This document shows positions 28,002 to 37,552 of a stretch of DNA of 64,000 nt, piece after piece. Source of the DNA: Desulfobulbus rhabdoformis (lineage in GTDB: Bacteria > Desulfobacterota > Desulfobulbia > Desulfobulbales > Desulfobulbaceae). The notes under the pieces are model-generated. The model had not been told where the DNA came from. It ran no database searches and was given only the letters and a program-made list of their open reading frames with translations. The stretch lies in the NCBI RefSeq assembly GCF_016919065.1, contig NZ_JAFFQA010000003.1:1-64000 (forward strand), read 5' to 3'. Positions within the stretch are counted from its first letter, which is position 1, and every line of letters begins with the position of its first letter. Position numbers and translations under genes: made by a program.

Positions 28002-28823
28002 TTATTTCTGCATGAGCCTCTCAGGCAGGGAAGTCACCGCCTCGGTCGTATATCCCTGGCTGCGTTGTAGTACCTCCAGTTGTTGTATCCGCTCCACAGC
28101 CTCGGGGTGCGAGGCAAAGTAACTCGCGATTCCCCTACCGCGCTCTTCATTTTGCATGGCCCGGAAAAACTCCGTCGCCCCGCCCACATGGCCGTACCGA
28201 CAGTGCAGTGCCCTCAGCGCCAGACTATCCGCCCGGGCTTCCCGTGATCTGGAATAACTTGCCGTCCCCAGGCTTACAGCCGGAGTGACCAACCTGGTCA
28301 AACCGGAATCCGACCCCGTCAAAAAGGCTGTCATAGCTGTCAAGACGATGCCCCGGCCCATGCCACTCAAGTGATCACGATGCTTAAAATGCGCCAGTTC
28401 ATGGGCCAGCACAAAGGCGAGACCGTTTTCAGACTGGATCTTGTCCAAAATCCCGGAGAACACTATAATTCGCCCTCCCGGCAGGGCCAGTGCGTTGGCA
28501 GTCTCCGTAGTCACCAGCTCCACCTTGACGGGGTAGCCAACATCAATGCAGCTTCCCAGTCCATCGACGAGCTGCTGCAAAACATCTTCGCCAGAGCTGC
28601 GTTGCCCCACAGAATCTTTCACGGCAGGGGAGAGGGCCGTGAATATTTGCGCTTCCATTTTCGGTGAAATCCACAGAACGGCCCTGTCCACCAACCAACC
28701 GGACACGACAAAGACAGCCACACAGACCAGCAAGACCCCGGTAAGAAGGACCACAAATTCCCGCAAGGGATTGTTGTGGCTGACGTTGTTATTGTCCTCT
28801 GGATAGGCGGGTTTGAACTCCAT
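28002..28823 (-). CDS. M48-family membrane-anchored metalloprotease
   Basis: The 273-residue protein has one N-terminal membrane helix (about residues 22-48), then the M48 peptidase domain with zinc motif HELAHFKHRDH (HExxH at 141-145) and a later ANSREARAD-like stretch, here SRSREARADSLALRAL, carrying the third ligand. Proteases of this type degrade misfolded membrane or periplasmic proteins. The ATG at 28823 is chosen because everything upstream in frame is antisense-like and the neighbouring YbjQ gene ends at 28840. It is the last gene of a three-gene minus-strand set. Confidence 0.87.
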   Translation of the reverse strand: MEFKPAYPEDNNNVSHNNPLREFVVLLTGVLLVCVAVFVVSGWLVDRAVLWISPKMEAQIFTALSPAVKDSVGQRSSGEDVLQQLVDGLGSCIDVGYPVKVELVTTETANALALPGGRIIVFSGILDKIQSENGLAFVLAHELAHFKHRDHLSGMGRGIVLTAMTAFLTGSDSGLTRLVTPAVSLGTASYSRSREARADSLALRALHCRYGHVGGATEFFRAMQNEERGRGIASYFASHPEAVERIQQLEVLQRSQGYTTEAVTSLPERLMQK

Positions 28824-28839
28824 CTGATTTATATCTGAT

Positions 28840-29304
28840 TTATTGAAGCGGCGATTGAAAATATACGGCGGTTCCGTAGGCCAGAACCTCCACGCTGCCC
28901 ACCTGTTTCTGGCGGCCCTTGAAAATGGACGAGGTCTCCAGGCGGAGATTGATGATCTGATCCGCCTCCGGGCAGGACTCCAGTAGGCGCAACATGGCCT
29001 CACGCCGGGCGCGGTCAACCAGGGTCTCGTAGGCCTGCACCCGACCGCCAAAAATATTTCGCAGACCAGCCAACAGACGTTTAAAATAATCCACCGAAAT
29101 AACCACGCTCCCCATGACCAACTCGCTTCGCCCAACAGGACGATCATCCCCCATGACGGTTCGCGCAGCGGTTGTTGGGCGGCCAAGTTGTTCCTGCTCA
29201 CGCCTGATAATCGAGCTGTAATGCCGTTTTTCAGCAATTCGCCCGACAAAAAAACCCAGGCTCACAAGCACAAGAAGAACTCCAAGTTGTATGAGTGCTT
29301 CCAT
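28840..29304 (-). CDS. Membrane-anchored YbjQ-like protein
   Basis: This 154-residue protein starts with a membrane helix (about residues 4-22, LIQLGVLLVLVSLGFFVG) and continues with a YbjQ/UPF0145-like domain. The domain is visible as GSVVISVDYFKRLLAGLRNIFGGRV, a YETLVDRARREAMLRL helix, and a final strand EVLAYGTAVYF. The family forms ring oligomers; its function is not established. It is 3 bases downstream of a second, soluble YbjQ-like gene, so this is a tandem pair with different cellular placement. Confidence 0.8.
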   Translation of the reverse strand: MEALIQLGVLLVLVSLGFFVGRIAEKRHYSSIIRREQEQLGRPTTAARTVMGDDRPVGRSELVMGSVVISVDYFKRLLAGLRNIFGGRVQAYETLVDRARREAMLRLLESCPEADQIINLRLETSSIFKGRQKQVGSVEVLAYGTAVYFQSPLQ

Positions 29305-29307
29305 GGC

Positions 29308-29622
29308 CTACTCCACGGTGACTGCGGTGCCGTAGACATAGAGCTCCGAGGCACCCGCAGCAACGGAACTTGTGGAAAAACGGACATTGACCACCGCGTT
29401 TGCCCCCATCTGGGTTGCCTGGGCTTTCATCCGATTAATGGATTCGTCCCGGGACTCCTGGAGCAATTCGGTATACCCTTTGAGTTCTCCACCAACGATA
29501 TTTTTCAGACTGGCCATGAAATCCCGGCCCACATGTTTGGCCCGAACGGTACTCCCGGAGACAATTCCGTGAAAGGCTACTATATTTTTGCCAGGAATCC
29601 CTTCAGTGTTGGAAAGCAGCAT
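29308..29622 (-). CDS. YbjQ/UPF0145 family protein
   Basis: A 104-residue soluble protein covers the full UPF0145 domain: GKNIVAFHGIVSGSTVRAKH, then DFMASLKNIVGGELKGYTELL, SRDESINRMKAQATQMGANA, and ELYVYGTAVTV. The ATG at 29622 is preferred because AAGGAGAAG lies 8 bases upstream; a longer version adds nine residues that do not belong to the family. It is the first gene of the set that continues with the anchored YbjQ-like protein and the M48 protease. Confidence 0.87.
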   Translation of the reverse strand: MLLSNTEGIPGKNIVAFHGIVSGSTVRAKHVGRDFMASLKNIVGGELKGYTELLQESRDESINRMKAQATQMGANAVVNVRFSTSSVAAGASELYVYGTAVTVE

Positions 29623-29852
29623 TGTTCTTCTCCTTCTTGAGTAAGGCATGAATAGAAAATTAATTTCTATTCTGTTATATGCCTAGCGAAGCCAGTCTCC
29701 AAAGAAATTCCTACATCCCTGATGCATTCTCCCGCTGTCACGAATTCAGGAATTTCCCAAGGCTCAGCCACTCAAGCTACTCAAGCTGCAGATGACTCTT
29801 GCCCCCGTTGGGTGCCAGCCATCAACTCATGTTCATTGTCCGTAGGAACCGT

Positions 29853-31367
29853 ATGTCCACTATCATTCTCAGCACCATCAACGCCCGCTATATTCACGCA
29901 AGCCTTGGCCTTCGCTGGCTCTATGCCAATCTGGGCGAGCTGCAGCAAGAGACCGCTCTCCAGGAGTATACCCTGACGGATCAGATCACGGATATGGCCG
30001 AAAAAATCCTGGCCACCCGGCCACGGGTGATCGGCCTTGCTGTTTATATCTGGAATGCGGAGCAGGTGCGAAAACTCGTCGGTGTACTCAAGCGGGTCGC
30101 TCCGGACACGATTGTGGTCCTCGGGGGACCGGAGGTCAGTCATCTGCCCCTGCGGGTGGATATGAGCGAGGCGGATTACCTGATTCAGGGAGAAGGCGAA
30201 TTTGCCTTTGCCACACTCTGTCAAAAAATTCTTGCGGGCCAGCCACCAACTGAGCGCATCATCAAGGCAGAACCGGTTGATGTGACCCGGCTCCAATCAG
30301 CCTATCCCTATTTCAACGAGGCCGATCTGGCCCACCGTCTTGTCTATGTCGAGGCCTCGCGAGGCTGCCCCTTTCGCTGTGAATTCTGCCTCTCTTCCAT
30401 TGATCCGCGGGTCCGCCCCTTTCCGCTCGACTGGTTTTTAAACGAGATCGAGTCACTCTGGCAACGGGGTGCGCGTACCTTCAAGTTTGTAGATCGCACC
30501 TTTAACGCCAATCCTGCGACAGCTGCGCGAATCCTTGACTATTTTCTGGCAAAAGAACCACCGTATCATGTGCATTTCGAAGTCATTCCCGATCATTTTC
30601 CAGAGGCTGTCAAAGAGCGGCTGACCAGATTTCCCGAAGGAGCCCTGCAGCTTGAGGTCGGCATTCAGACCCTGGATCCTCAGATTGCCGACAATATCGC
30701 AAGACGGCTCAACTTTGAGCGCATTCAGGAGAATCTTGCCTTTCTTGAACAGAAGACCACGGCCCATCTCCATGTGGATCTGATCGTCGGCCTGCCCGGT
30801 GAATCCATCGAAGGTTTTGGCCGTAATCTCAACACGCTGATGTCACTCGCGCATGGAGAAATTCAGATCGGTATTCTCAAAAAACTCTCCGGCACTACCA
30901 TCAACCGCCACGACCAAATCCATGGCATGGTCTATTCGCCGGATCCCCCCTATGAAATTTTGCAAAACGATCTGATCAGCTTTCAAGCCATGCAGGAGAT
31001 GAAGCGACTGGCCAGGTTCTGGGACCTGGTCTACAACAGCGGTAACTTCCGCCGAACGGCGCCGCTGCTCTGGGAAGACGGGGATGTATTCAGCGGTTTT
31101 TTCGCGTTCAGCCGCTGGCTCTATGGACAGACGCAGGCCACCTGGCAGATCGGCCTGCCTCGGTTAAGCGAACTGCTCTTTACCTATCTCACCCAAAAAC
31201 AGGGGATGGACAAAAGTAGGGTTGCCGACAGCCTGGCCGCCGATATTCTAGTGATAAAGGGGAGGGTACTCCCTAAAACCGTACAACAATACGTGACCCA
31301 GATGCCCGAAACCCGGCGCAGCCTGGGAGATTCACTGACGAAACGTCAAAAACGGCATACAAGCTGA
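29853..31367 (+). CDS. B12-binding domain radical SAM protein (DUF4080)
   Basis: This 504-residue enzyme has an N-terminal cobalamin-binding Rossmann domain (residues 1-130, VVLGGPEVSHLP). The radical-SAM core contains the cluster motif CPFRCEFC (CxxxCxxC, about residue 173) and KFVDRTFN, and a DUF4080-type C-terminus follows. Members of this class use cobalamin and SAM, often for methylation of unactivated carbons; the substrate here is unknown. The ATG at 29853 has a good AGGA site. It stands alone, with REP repeats downstream. Confidence 0.85.
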   Translation: MSTIILSTINARYIHASLGLRWLYANLGELQQETALQEYTLTDQITDMAEKILATRPRVIGLAVYIWNAEQVRKLVGVLKRVAPDTIVVLGGPEVSHLPLRVDMSEADYLIQGEGEFAFATLCQKILAGQPPTERIIKAEPVDVTRLQSAYPYFNEADLAHRLVYVEASRGCPFRCEFCLSSIDPRVRPFPLDWFLNEIESLWQRGARTFKFVDRTFNANPATAARILDYFLAKEPPYHVHFEVIPDHFPEAVKERLTRFPEGALQLEVGIQTLDPQIADNIARRLNFERIQENLAFLEQKTTAHLHVDLIVGLPGESIEGFGRNLNTLMSLAHGEIQIGILKKLSGTTINRHDQIHGMVYSPDPPYEILQNDLISFQAMQEMKRLARFWDLVYNSGNFRRTAPLLWEDGDVFSGFFAFSRWLYGQTQATWQIGLPRLSELLFTYLTQKQGMDKSRVADSLAADILVIKGRVLPKTVQQYVTQMPETRRSLGDSLTKRQKRHTS

Positions 31368-31386
31368 AACCACGATACGCAGCCTA

Positions 31387-31432
31387 GTACCTACGCTCCG
31401 CGTGGGGACCTAACCTCCACGCTCTGCGTGCA
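31387..31432. repeat. REP hairpin pair 1
   Basis: GTACCTACGCTCCGCGTGGG (31387-31406 and following) forms a hairpin with a CGC stem, followed by CCACGCTCTGCGTG (about 31417-31430). Two adjacent short hairpins are the typical layout of REP doublets beside a RAYT transposase. Orientation is opposite to the unit at 31514. Confidence 0.75.
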
Positions 31433-31513
31433 TTCCATTCCTGCAATGCGGTGTTCCGGCTCAGCGCTACCGGCAGGGGAGTGAGGATACCCCCGTGCAT
31501 CAAACCATCTCTT

Positions 31514-31558
31514 GACGCGGAGCGTCTAGATAAATGTTCCCACGCAGAGCGTAGGAAC
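31514..31558. repeat. REP hairpin pair 2
   Basis: GACGCGGAGCGTC (31514-31526) and, 9 bases later, GTTCCCACGC with GCGTAGGAAC (31536-31558) form two hairpins. The sequence is nearly identical to the unit at 32190-32233 just outside the transposase start. Confidence 0.8.
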
Positions 31559-31593
31559 AAGAAACGGCAGAAACGCCATTCCGCCTGACCACT

Positions 31594-31640
31594 GGTACCT
31601 ACGCTCCGCGTGGGTACCTCACCTCCACACTCTGCGTGCC
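31594..31640. repeat. REP hairpin pair 3
   Basis: GGTACCTACGC and GCGTGGGTACC (31594-31618) form a strong hairpin, followed by CCACACTCTGCGTG (about 31625-31638). It lies immediately 3' of the transposase gene. Confidence 0.75.
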
Positions 31641-31644
31641 CCTA

Positions 31645-32178
31645 TCACCATACCCGGCAGACCTCCACCAGCCCCGGCAACCCGGCGTAATTACGCGCAC
31701 TCGAATAGCGCCAATGCAGGGGATCATCCACATACCCCCTTTTCACCGGATTGTTGTGGATGTACTCCACCTTCTGCCGCATCATCGTTTCGTCCTGGAT
31801 CTGTTGCGGGTGGGCCCCCTCCTGCCAGAGCTGATACTGCCGATCCGTCTTAAAGCCCGCCTTATACAAGGCCAACTGCTGTAAAATCCAGTCGGCTTTT
31901 CGTTCCCTGAGCCGATCAATCATTTTCCTGGCAGTGAAGGACTTGAAGTCGCCGATCTCCTTGCCCAGATTTTCGGCAGCACCGACCAGGTGCAGATGAT
32001 TCTCCATGATCACATAGGCATACAGGGTCAACCGCCCCTGATCATGCAGAAAGCGCCAGGAATCCAGGAGGATCTCCACCAGGGCCGGGTTACTGAACAG
32101 GGGCAGCCAGTTGACCACGGTGCAGGTGAGGAAATGGGGGGCTCGGGCCTCAGAGATGGTGTAGCGGCTTCTGGCCAT
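31645..32178 (-). CDS. REP-associated tyrosine transposase (RAYT, Y1 type)
   Basis: The 177-residue protein has the transposase-IS200-like fold signatures of RAYTs: an N-terminal HFLTCTVVNWLPLF, the His-containing VIMENHLHLVG motif (about residues 56-66), and the C-terminal MMRQKVEYIHNNPVKRGYV. RAYTs are single-copy, domesticated relatives of IS200 that recognise REP hairpins. Four REP pairs of matching sequence lie within 300 bases on both sides, which fits. The reading frame is intact. Confidence 0.9.
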   Translation of the reverse strand: MARSRYTISEARAPHFLTCTVVNWLPLFSNPALVEILLDSWRFLHDQGRLTLYAYVIMENHLHLVGAAENLGKEIGDFKSFTARKMIDRLRERKADWILQQLALYKAGFKTDRQYQLWQEGAHPQQIQDETMMRQKVEYIHNNPVKRGYVDDPLHWRYSSARNYAGLPGLVEVCRVW

Positions 32179-32189
32179 GGGATTCCTCT

Positions 32190-32233
32190 GACGCGGAGCG
32201 TCTGGTTTATGTTCCCACGCGGAGCGTAGGAAC
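32190..32233. repeat. REP hairpin pair 4
   Basis: GACGCGGAGCGTC (32190-32202) and GTTCCCACGC with GCGTAGGAAC (32211-32233) form two hairpins 12 bases upstream of the RAYT start on the minus strand. They match the pair at 31514-31558 almost exactly. Confidence 0.8.
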
Positions 32234-32250
32234 GAGACAACGCTTGAATA

Positions 32251-35208
32251 TTAGAGGTACTGCGACGCATCGAGCAGCATCCGTACCTTATCGGCCAGGG
32301 CTGTATGGGAAAAGGGTTTTTGAATGAACTGAATTCCCTCTTCCAGCACTCCCTGATGGGCAATAATATCGGCGGTATATCCGGACATAAAAAGGCTCTT
32401 TGCAAGCGGATGCTCTTCTAATACGCGTTGCACGAGTTCTCGACCATTCATTTCAGGCATGACCACATCGGTCAGGATAAGATCGATATTGCTGGCATAC
32501 ACTGTGCTTTTGTGTACCGCCTCAAGTGGAGAACTTGAAGCAAGGACTGTATATCCCAGGTGTTCCAGCATAACCGTGGTTATCTCCAGGATTTCCGGTT
32601 CGTCTTCCACCACCAGGATTGTTTCCGCCCCGCCCACCGTCTCGGCGACCATCTCGTGAGCCTCCTCGCTTGCCACATCTATGATGCGGGGAATGTACAC
32701 CGTAAAAACAGTTCCCTGACCAGGCTCACTGTAGACATTCACAAAGCCTTCATTCTGGCGGACAATTCCATAGACGGTCGCCAACCCCAGGCCCGTGCCC
32801 TGGCCAACAACTTTCGTGGTGTAAAACGGTTCAAAAACCCGCTCCACCGTTTCCTTGTCCATACCGCATCCGTTATCAGCCACTGAAACCCGGACATATT
32901 CACCGGCCACAAATCCTGTATGTGCTGCACAGTACATCTCATCAAAGCAGCAGTTCTTCGTTTCCACGATAATATTGCCAACACCTGCGATGGCATCCCG
33001 CGCATTGACACAGAGGTTGGCTAAAATCTGATCAATCTGTGAGGGATCAGCCTTCACCGACCACAACTCCTTGTCGGGCAACCAGGTCAGGGTGATATCC
33101 TCTCCAATGAGCCGCCGCAAAATGGAAAGCATATTTTCGATCGTAGTATTGAGATTCAGCAGTTTGGGATCAATGGGTTGTTTTCGGGCAAAAGCGAGCA
33201 ACTGGCGGGTCAAATCAGCGGAACGATCAACGATAGTACGAATGGCTTGAAAGCGTTGATAATCAGGACCTGTGGGATTGCTGTTGAGCATGGCCATGTC
33301 GGCATGCCCCTGGACCACCATGAGCATATTATTGAAATCATGGGCAATACCACCGGCAAGTCGGGCAACGGATTCCATCTTTTGCGACTGCAGCAGCTGG
33401 GCTTCCAGGGCTGCATGCTCCTCTTCGGCCTTTTTACGCTCACTGATATCAACATGGGTGCCCACCATGCGCAGGGCCCGTCCGTTTTCATCCCGTGCAG
33501 CGGCCTTGCCCCGGCCCTGAATCCATTTCCAACTTCCATCTTGGCTGCGCAGGCGATACTCAACAAGAAACGACTCGCATCGCCCTTCAATACAGTCCGT
33601 GTTGGCGGCGAGTACTGCCTCTCGGTCGTCGGGGTGGAGCATCTCCATCCACACATTGGCATTCTGGGGTTTCTCCTTTCCTTCGTAGCCCAGCATGGTC
33701 CAGTAATTTGGGCTGTAATACACGGAGTCTTCCTGGATATTCCAATCCCAGAGTCCATCCTTGGTGGCCTCCATGGCCAACCGAAATCGCTCTTCACCAA
33801 CCCGCAGGGCCTCCTCGGCCTGCCTGCGTTCGGTCATAGCCCGCGCCTGCTGGATATTCTGATAGGCGGAGAGGGAGAGCTGGTTGGCAAGGGTATGCAG
33901 GGACTGGGCTATCTGTTCAAAACGTTTCCGCTCCATGGAAGGAACCTCTGCAAAGGCCTCCATGAAGATCTCTTCATCAACACCTATTTCATCGGCATAC
34001 TTTCGCAGGGAGGTTTCATCCTGATACTCGTTGCGCACCTGGCCAATCAGCCAGTTGGCCACATGGTGTCCTCCCACAGTTATGCTGGCACCCGCCTCCA
34101 AGAGGCCCCCGCTGAGACAAGGCTGGACAATGGGCCCCTCGGGATTATGTCGTCCCAGAGCCGCATCGGATTTGAAGCAGTTGGCACAGCCAACCTCGGT
34201 CTGACGAATAATAGAGCTGCACAAACGGGTAAAATTACTTGGCCGGGTGATAGGTTCGCCGTTAGGGTGGGTTATAATCGAGGCGACTCGGGTGGCATTG
34301 GCAAACTCATCTTGGATCTGTTGGATACGATCCAAATCAAAAAGTTCCTTAAAACTCACCCTACTCTCCTGTGTGGCAGGGCAGGTAAGCGCAACCAGTC
34401 TTTTTTCCAGGGCCTCTTCCAGCTGCTTGAATTTGGTTATATCACGAAATTCAGCAACGCGGACTGTTCGCCCTTTATAAGGAATATTGGCTCCGCGCAG
34501 CCGCAGGGGATACTGGCTCCCGTCCTTTCGTAATCCAACCGCCTCGTAGGGAAGATCATAGCCTCCTTGAATATGACGTTTGACCAAATCACGCGATTGC
34601 GGCGCGATGAGCTGGATTCCGTCCATGCCCATCAGCTCCTCGACCGAATACCCGCTCTGCTCAGCCAATCCCTGGTTGCAATCAAGAATCATCCCTTGAT
34701 CATGGATGATGATCCCCCCAAAGGAAGCATTGTGCAAAGCGCGGAAGCGCTCTTCGCTCTCACGCAAAATCAGCTCATCCTCTTTCTGCTTGGTGATGTC
34801 CTGAAAAAAGCAGTGGGTTTGCACAAAGCGTCCATCGTTAGTGGTGGCTATTTTGCCGTTAAAAGAGACGAAGATGCGGCTGCCATCCTGTTTGAGCATG
34901 GCAAATTCCACACCAGAGATCTCACCCTCACGTTTGAAACGGGGAAACTGTGCATGAAATTGTGGGCGGTAGTCCGGATGGAGAAATTCAGTCACATGTT
35001 TCCCAATGACCTCTTCCCGTGTCCTTCCAAGGATATCAAGCCAACGCTGATTGACATCAATAAGGTACCCATCAATGTTCAATGATTGATAAGCCAGAGG
35101 TGATTGCTCGTAAAACTGCCGGAGCTGATAGCATTCTTCTGTTAAAGCAGCTACTTGCTGTTGCAGTTCAACGCACTGCTGTGATTCCTGCCCGGTCATT
35201 GTATCCAT
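32251..35208 (-). CDS. Hybrid sensor histidine kinase with PAS and PocR domains
   Basis: This 985-residue soluble sensor has two PAS domains (about 25-145 and 150-265) and a PocR ligand-binding domain (about 285-455, with CANCFKSDAALG and VQPCLSGG). A third PAS/PAC unit (475-592) is followed by a HisKA with phospho-acceptor His623 in GGIAHDFNNM, a HATPase (about 665-850, DNGCGMDKE, GLGLATVYG), and a C-terminal receiver (about 865-982, LTDVVMPEMNG). PocR senses small hydrocarbon-type ligands in characterised cases and its cysteines may bind metal. No transmembrane segment is visible. The target regulator is not in the window. Confidence 0.9.
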   Translation of the reverse strand: MDTMTGQESQQCVELQQQVAALTEECYQLRQFYEQSPLAYQSLNIDGYLIDVNQRWLDILGRTREEVIGKHVTEFLHPDYRPQFHAQFPRFKREGEISGVEFAMLKQDGSRIFVSFNGKIATTNDGRFVQTHCFFQDITKQKEDELILRESEERFRALHNASFGGIIIHDQGMILDCNQGLAEQSGYSVEELMGMDGIQLIAPQSRDLVKRHIQGGYDLPYEAVGLRKDGSQYPLRLRGANIPYKGRTVRVAEFRDITKFKQLEEALEKRLVALTCPATQESRVSFKELFDLDRIQQIQDEFANATRVASIITHPNGEPITRPSNFTRLCSSIIRQTEVGCANCFKSDAALGRHNPEGPIVQPCLSGGLLEAGASITVGGHHVANWLIGQVRNEYQDETSLRKYADEIGVDEEIFMEAFAEVPSMERKRFEQIAQSLHTLANQLSLSAYQNIQQARAMTERRQAEEALRVGEERFRLAMEATKDGLWDWNIQEDSVYYSPNYWTMLGYEGKEKPQNANVWMEMLHPDDREAVLAANTDCIEGRCESFLVEYRLRSQDGSWKWIQGRGKAAARDENGRALRMVGTHVDISERKKAEEEHAALEAQLLQSQKMESVARLAGGIAHDFNNMLMVVQGHADMAMLNSNPTGPDYQRFQAIRTIVDRSADLTRQLLAFARKQPIDPKLLNLNTTIENMLSILRRLIGEDITLTWLPDKELWSVKADPSQIDQILANLCVNARDAIAGVGNIIVETKNCCFDEMYCAAHTGFVAGEYVRVSVADNGCGMDKETVERVFEPFYTTKVVGQGTGLGLATVYGIVRQNEGFVNVYSEPGQGTVFTVYIPRIIDVASEEAHEMVAETVGGAETILVVEDEPEILEITTVMLEHLGYTVLASSSPLEAVHKSTVYASNIDLILTDVVMPEMNGRELVQRVLEEHPLAKSLFMSGYTADIIAHQGVLEEGIQFIQKPFSHTALADKVRMLLDASQYL

Positions 35209-35288
35209 GTACCTGTGGTCATACCGTTCTTTGTAGGGTGGTATCGGCTTTTCAGATCAGTGATTTCTGGAGTTACTCTGCGTTATTA

Positions 35289-35464
35289 GGGTGTCTTGAA
35301 TAATTAGATTTTTCAATCAAGGCCAGGTAAGCGCAGACTCCGAGGATTGCGCAAAATTTTACTGCAGGCATATAGCTGATATCGGAGTCTTCGCTTACCT
35401 CCGAGGATAAAATTTTAAGCGTGACGTAGGGATTGGCAGAAAAAGCAATTATTCAAGATTCCCA
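35289..35464. repeat. Palindromic repeat family 1, copy B (with paired inserts)
   Basis: The ends and core match copy A, with ATTA flanking both sides (35285-35288 and 35464-35467). Relative to copy A it has two 17-base inserts. GGTAAGCGCAGACTCCG (35326-35342) precedes the left AAAATTTT, and CGGAGTCTTCGCTTACC (35383-35399) precedes the right one. The inserts are complementary at 16 of 17 positions. It lies 80 bases upstream of the hybrid kinase. Confidence 0.8.
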
Positions 35465-35522
35465 TTAGTATAACAAACCATAGAGCTCTGCCATAACACG
35501 AGTCGCGATAAATTTCTGTACG

Positions 35523-35560
35523 AAAAAAGCCACCTGCGACACTCAAAGGTCGCAGGTGGC
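35523..35560 (-). terminator. Intrinsic terminator, minus strand
   Basis: GCCACCTGCGAC (35529-35540) and GTCGCAGGTGGC (35549-35560) form a perfect 12-bp stem. On the minus strand it is followed by six T (35523-35528). It ends transcripts coming leftward from the chemoreceptor gene about 200 bases upstream. Between 35561 and 35758 no gene was recognised. Confidence 0.85.
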
Positions 35561-35758
35561 TTGTGGAGTTGTGCTGAACAATATGCAGAACAGTGGAGAG
35601 TATCTTGTTCGTAACCGATGAGGGGGAATTCCCGAAAATACGAGCAATCATCAAAGCTGTAAGCGATTGCGGGGTGCCGGAGATGCCTAGGTATCGGCCT
35701 GTACCTAAACAGGCCGATAACACCGCAGATTAGGTGCCCCGTGATCGCTTCCCCTTGT

Positions 35759-37552
35759 TCAGACCGTAAATTTTTCAATCATCTTCTTCAGTACCTCCGC
35801 CATAGCATCAAGTTTGGAAACATTGTCTGAAATCTGCCGACTCCCCTCTGTTACATCCTTTGCGGCCTGATTGACCTCGCTCAGATCCTGATCTATTTGC
35901 CGGGACATGGCGCTACTTTCTGCAATCCGTTCGTTAATCTCATCAACAACGCTGGATGCCTGACTGATATTGCTTGAAATTTCATCGGTTGCTGCCGTCT
36001 GCTCAGTCACGGATTCCGCGACCATCAGGGTGATCTGGTTAATCTCCACAATCACCTCCGCCATACCGCTGATTTCTGTCAAGGTGGTTCCAATTGCACG
36101 CTGAACCGTCTCAATCTGCTGTTTTATCTCGTTGGTGGCACTGGCAGTCTGAAAGGAAAGGTCCTTGATTTCGTTGGCAACAATGGCAAAACCTTTGCCC
36201 GCCTCACCTGCCCGGGCAGCTTCAATGGTCGCATTGAGGGCAAGGAGATTCGTCTGATCCGATATTTCGGCGATGGTTGCGGTCACCTTATCGATATCCT
36301 GGGCAATAGACCGGAGTTGATCAATCTGCTGGGTTGCCTGCTCCGACCGTTTCACCCCCTGCTCGGATACCCGCCTGGCATTATCGCTGCTGTGGGATAT
36401 TTCCTGAAGGGTGGTGCTCATCTCCTCGGTTGCCGATGCCATAATCGCAATGTTGGAGGACGCCTCTTCCATGGCTGCCGCTATGGCATTCATGGTATCG
36501 CTCATCACCGTACTTGAGGAGGAGACCCTATCTGTTCTTGAGGAAGCAGCAACAGAAGTTCCTGAAATATCTTGTGATATATTCAAGAGATGGGCCGATG
36601 CATTGGTAATGGTATCGGTATTTCCGGCAACCTGGCTGATCATCTTTTGCAGGTTTTCAATGAACTTATTGAAATTGTGTACCAGCGCACCAATTTCGTC
36701 GTTATTGAAGGCATCAAGTCGCTTGGTCAGATCAGCATCCCCGGAGGCAATATTTTCCAAGCTTTTTGTCACCGAGCCAATGGGTTTGGCCACCGCATAG
36801 TGGACTAGAAAATAAAAGGCAAACATGGCACACCCCAGCCCAACCAGGGTAATGACAAACGCCTTGATCAGATCTTTGCGCAGTTTGCTGTCAGCTGGTT
36901 TCAGAGACTGCACAATTTCAAAGGCGCCATGAATTTCCCCAAGCTTCCAATTTTCCATGGTCCCCCCGGTGGGATCCTTACCTCCCTCAAGTCCCCAGAG
37001 TTTTACCGAGGTAGCAGGATCGCCATGGCACATCAAACAGGTTTGGCTTAGGCGAATGGGTAAAAAATAACGAACCGCATTCTGCTGCTCATCAATGACG
37101 AAATACTCGTCGAGGTTCTCCTCTTTCATTTTCTTTAATGCCGGGGCCTCTATCTTGTATTGCAACCCATAGTCAGGCAAATTTTTAGGGTTTCGAGGCT
37201 CAAATTTAGGAACCCGTAAAACATAGTCGCCCTGTTCCGCCTTTTTCATGGCAGCTTTCCAGGCGGTGACCACGGGGACCATGTTGAGTACATGGTCCAA
37301 TTTCCCTTCCTGGGACAATTTGCGGGCCTGTTCGGTCGTGAACAACCCCTGCTCCCATTTTTCATCCATCTCCTGACGGACAGACTCAGCCGCCAAAGCT
37401 ATACTTCGCGCTTTGTCAACATAGGCCGTCACCGTATCATTGTGGATCATGCGGGCAAAAAAGGACATCAGGCCAAAGCCAAGCAAGGCGACAATAACGA
37501 TACCTATGGATAAAAACTTGCTTGTCAGGGAAAGGTTGCGCAGAAATTTCAT
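35759..37552 (-). CDS. Methyl-accepting chemotaxis protein with haem-binding (DUF3365/Tll0287-like) sensor
   Basis: The 597-residue receptor has a TM helix (about 12-34), a periplasmic DUF3365-type PAS-like domain (about 35-235) with a c-type haem motif CLMCH at 172-176, and a second TM helix (about 240-262). HAMP (263-320) and a methyl-accepting signalling domain follow, the latter containing [20 protein letters not shown]. The haem suggests sensing of redox state, oxygen or NO (inference). The ATG at 37552 follows CGGAGG; the longer reading adds 33 residues before it without a ribosome site. Confidence 0.9.
   Translation of the reverse strand: MKFLRNLSLTSKFLSIGIVIVALLGFGLMSFFARMIHNDTVTAYVDKARSIALAAESVRQEMDEKWEQGLFTTEQARKLSQEGKLDHVLNMVPVVTAWKAAMKKAEQGDYVLRVPKFEPRNPKNLPDYGLQYKIEAPALKKMKEENLDEYFVIDEQQNAVRYFLPIRLSQTCLMCHGDPATSVKLWGLEGGKDPTGGTMENWKLGEIHGAFEIVQSLKPADSKLRKDLIKAFVITLVGLGCAMFAFYFLVHYAVAKPIGSVTKSLENIASGDADLTKRLDAFNNDEIGALVHNFNKFIENLQKMISQVAGNTDTITNASAHLLNISQDISGTSVAASSRTDRVSSSSTVMSDTMNAIAAAMEEASSNIAIMASATEEMSTTLQEISHSSDNARRVSEQGVKRSEQATQQIDQLRSIAQDIDKVTATIAEISDQTNLLALNATIEAARAGEAGKGFAIVANEIKDLSFQTASATNEIKQQIETVQRAIGTTLTEISGMAEVIVEINQITLMVAESVTEQTAATDEISSNISQASSVVDEINERIAESSAMSRQIDQDLSEVNQAAKDVTEGSRQISDNVSKLDAMAEVLKKMIEKFTV

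Noticed and set aside
28824-29249. N-terminal extension of the M48 protease to 415 residues
   Set aside because: The added segment is the shadow of the YbjQ-like gene in another frame; the ATG at 28823 gives a normal M48 protein.
33178-34533. 451-codon open frame antisense to the PAS/PocR kinase
   Set aside because: It lies wholly inside a clearly coding kinase, has no recognisable domain, and is explained by codon bias of the opposite strand.
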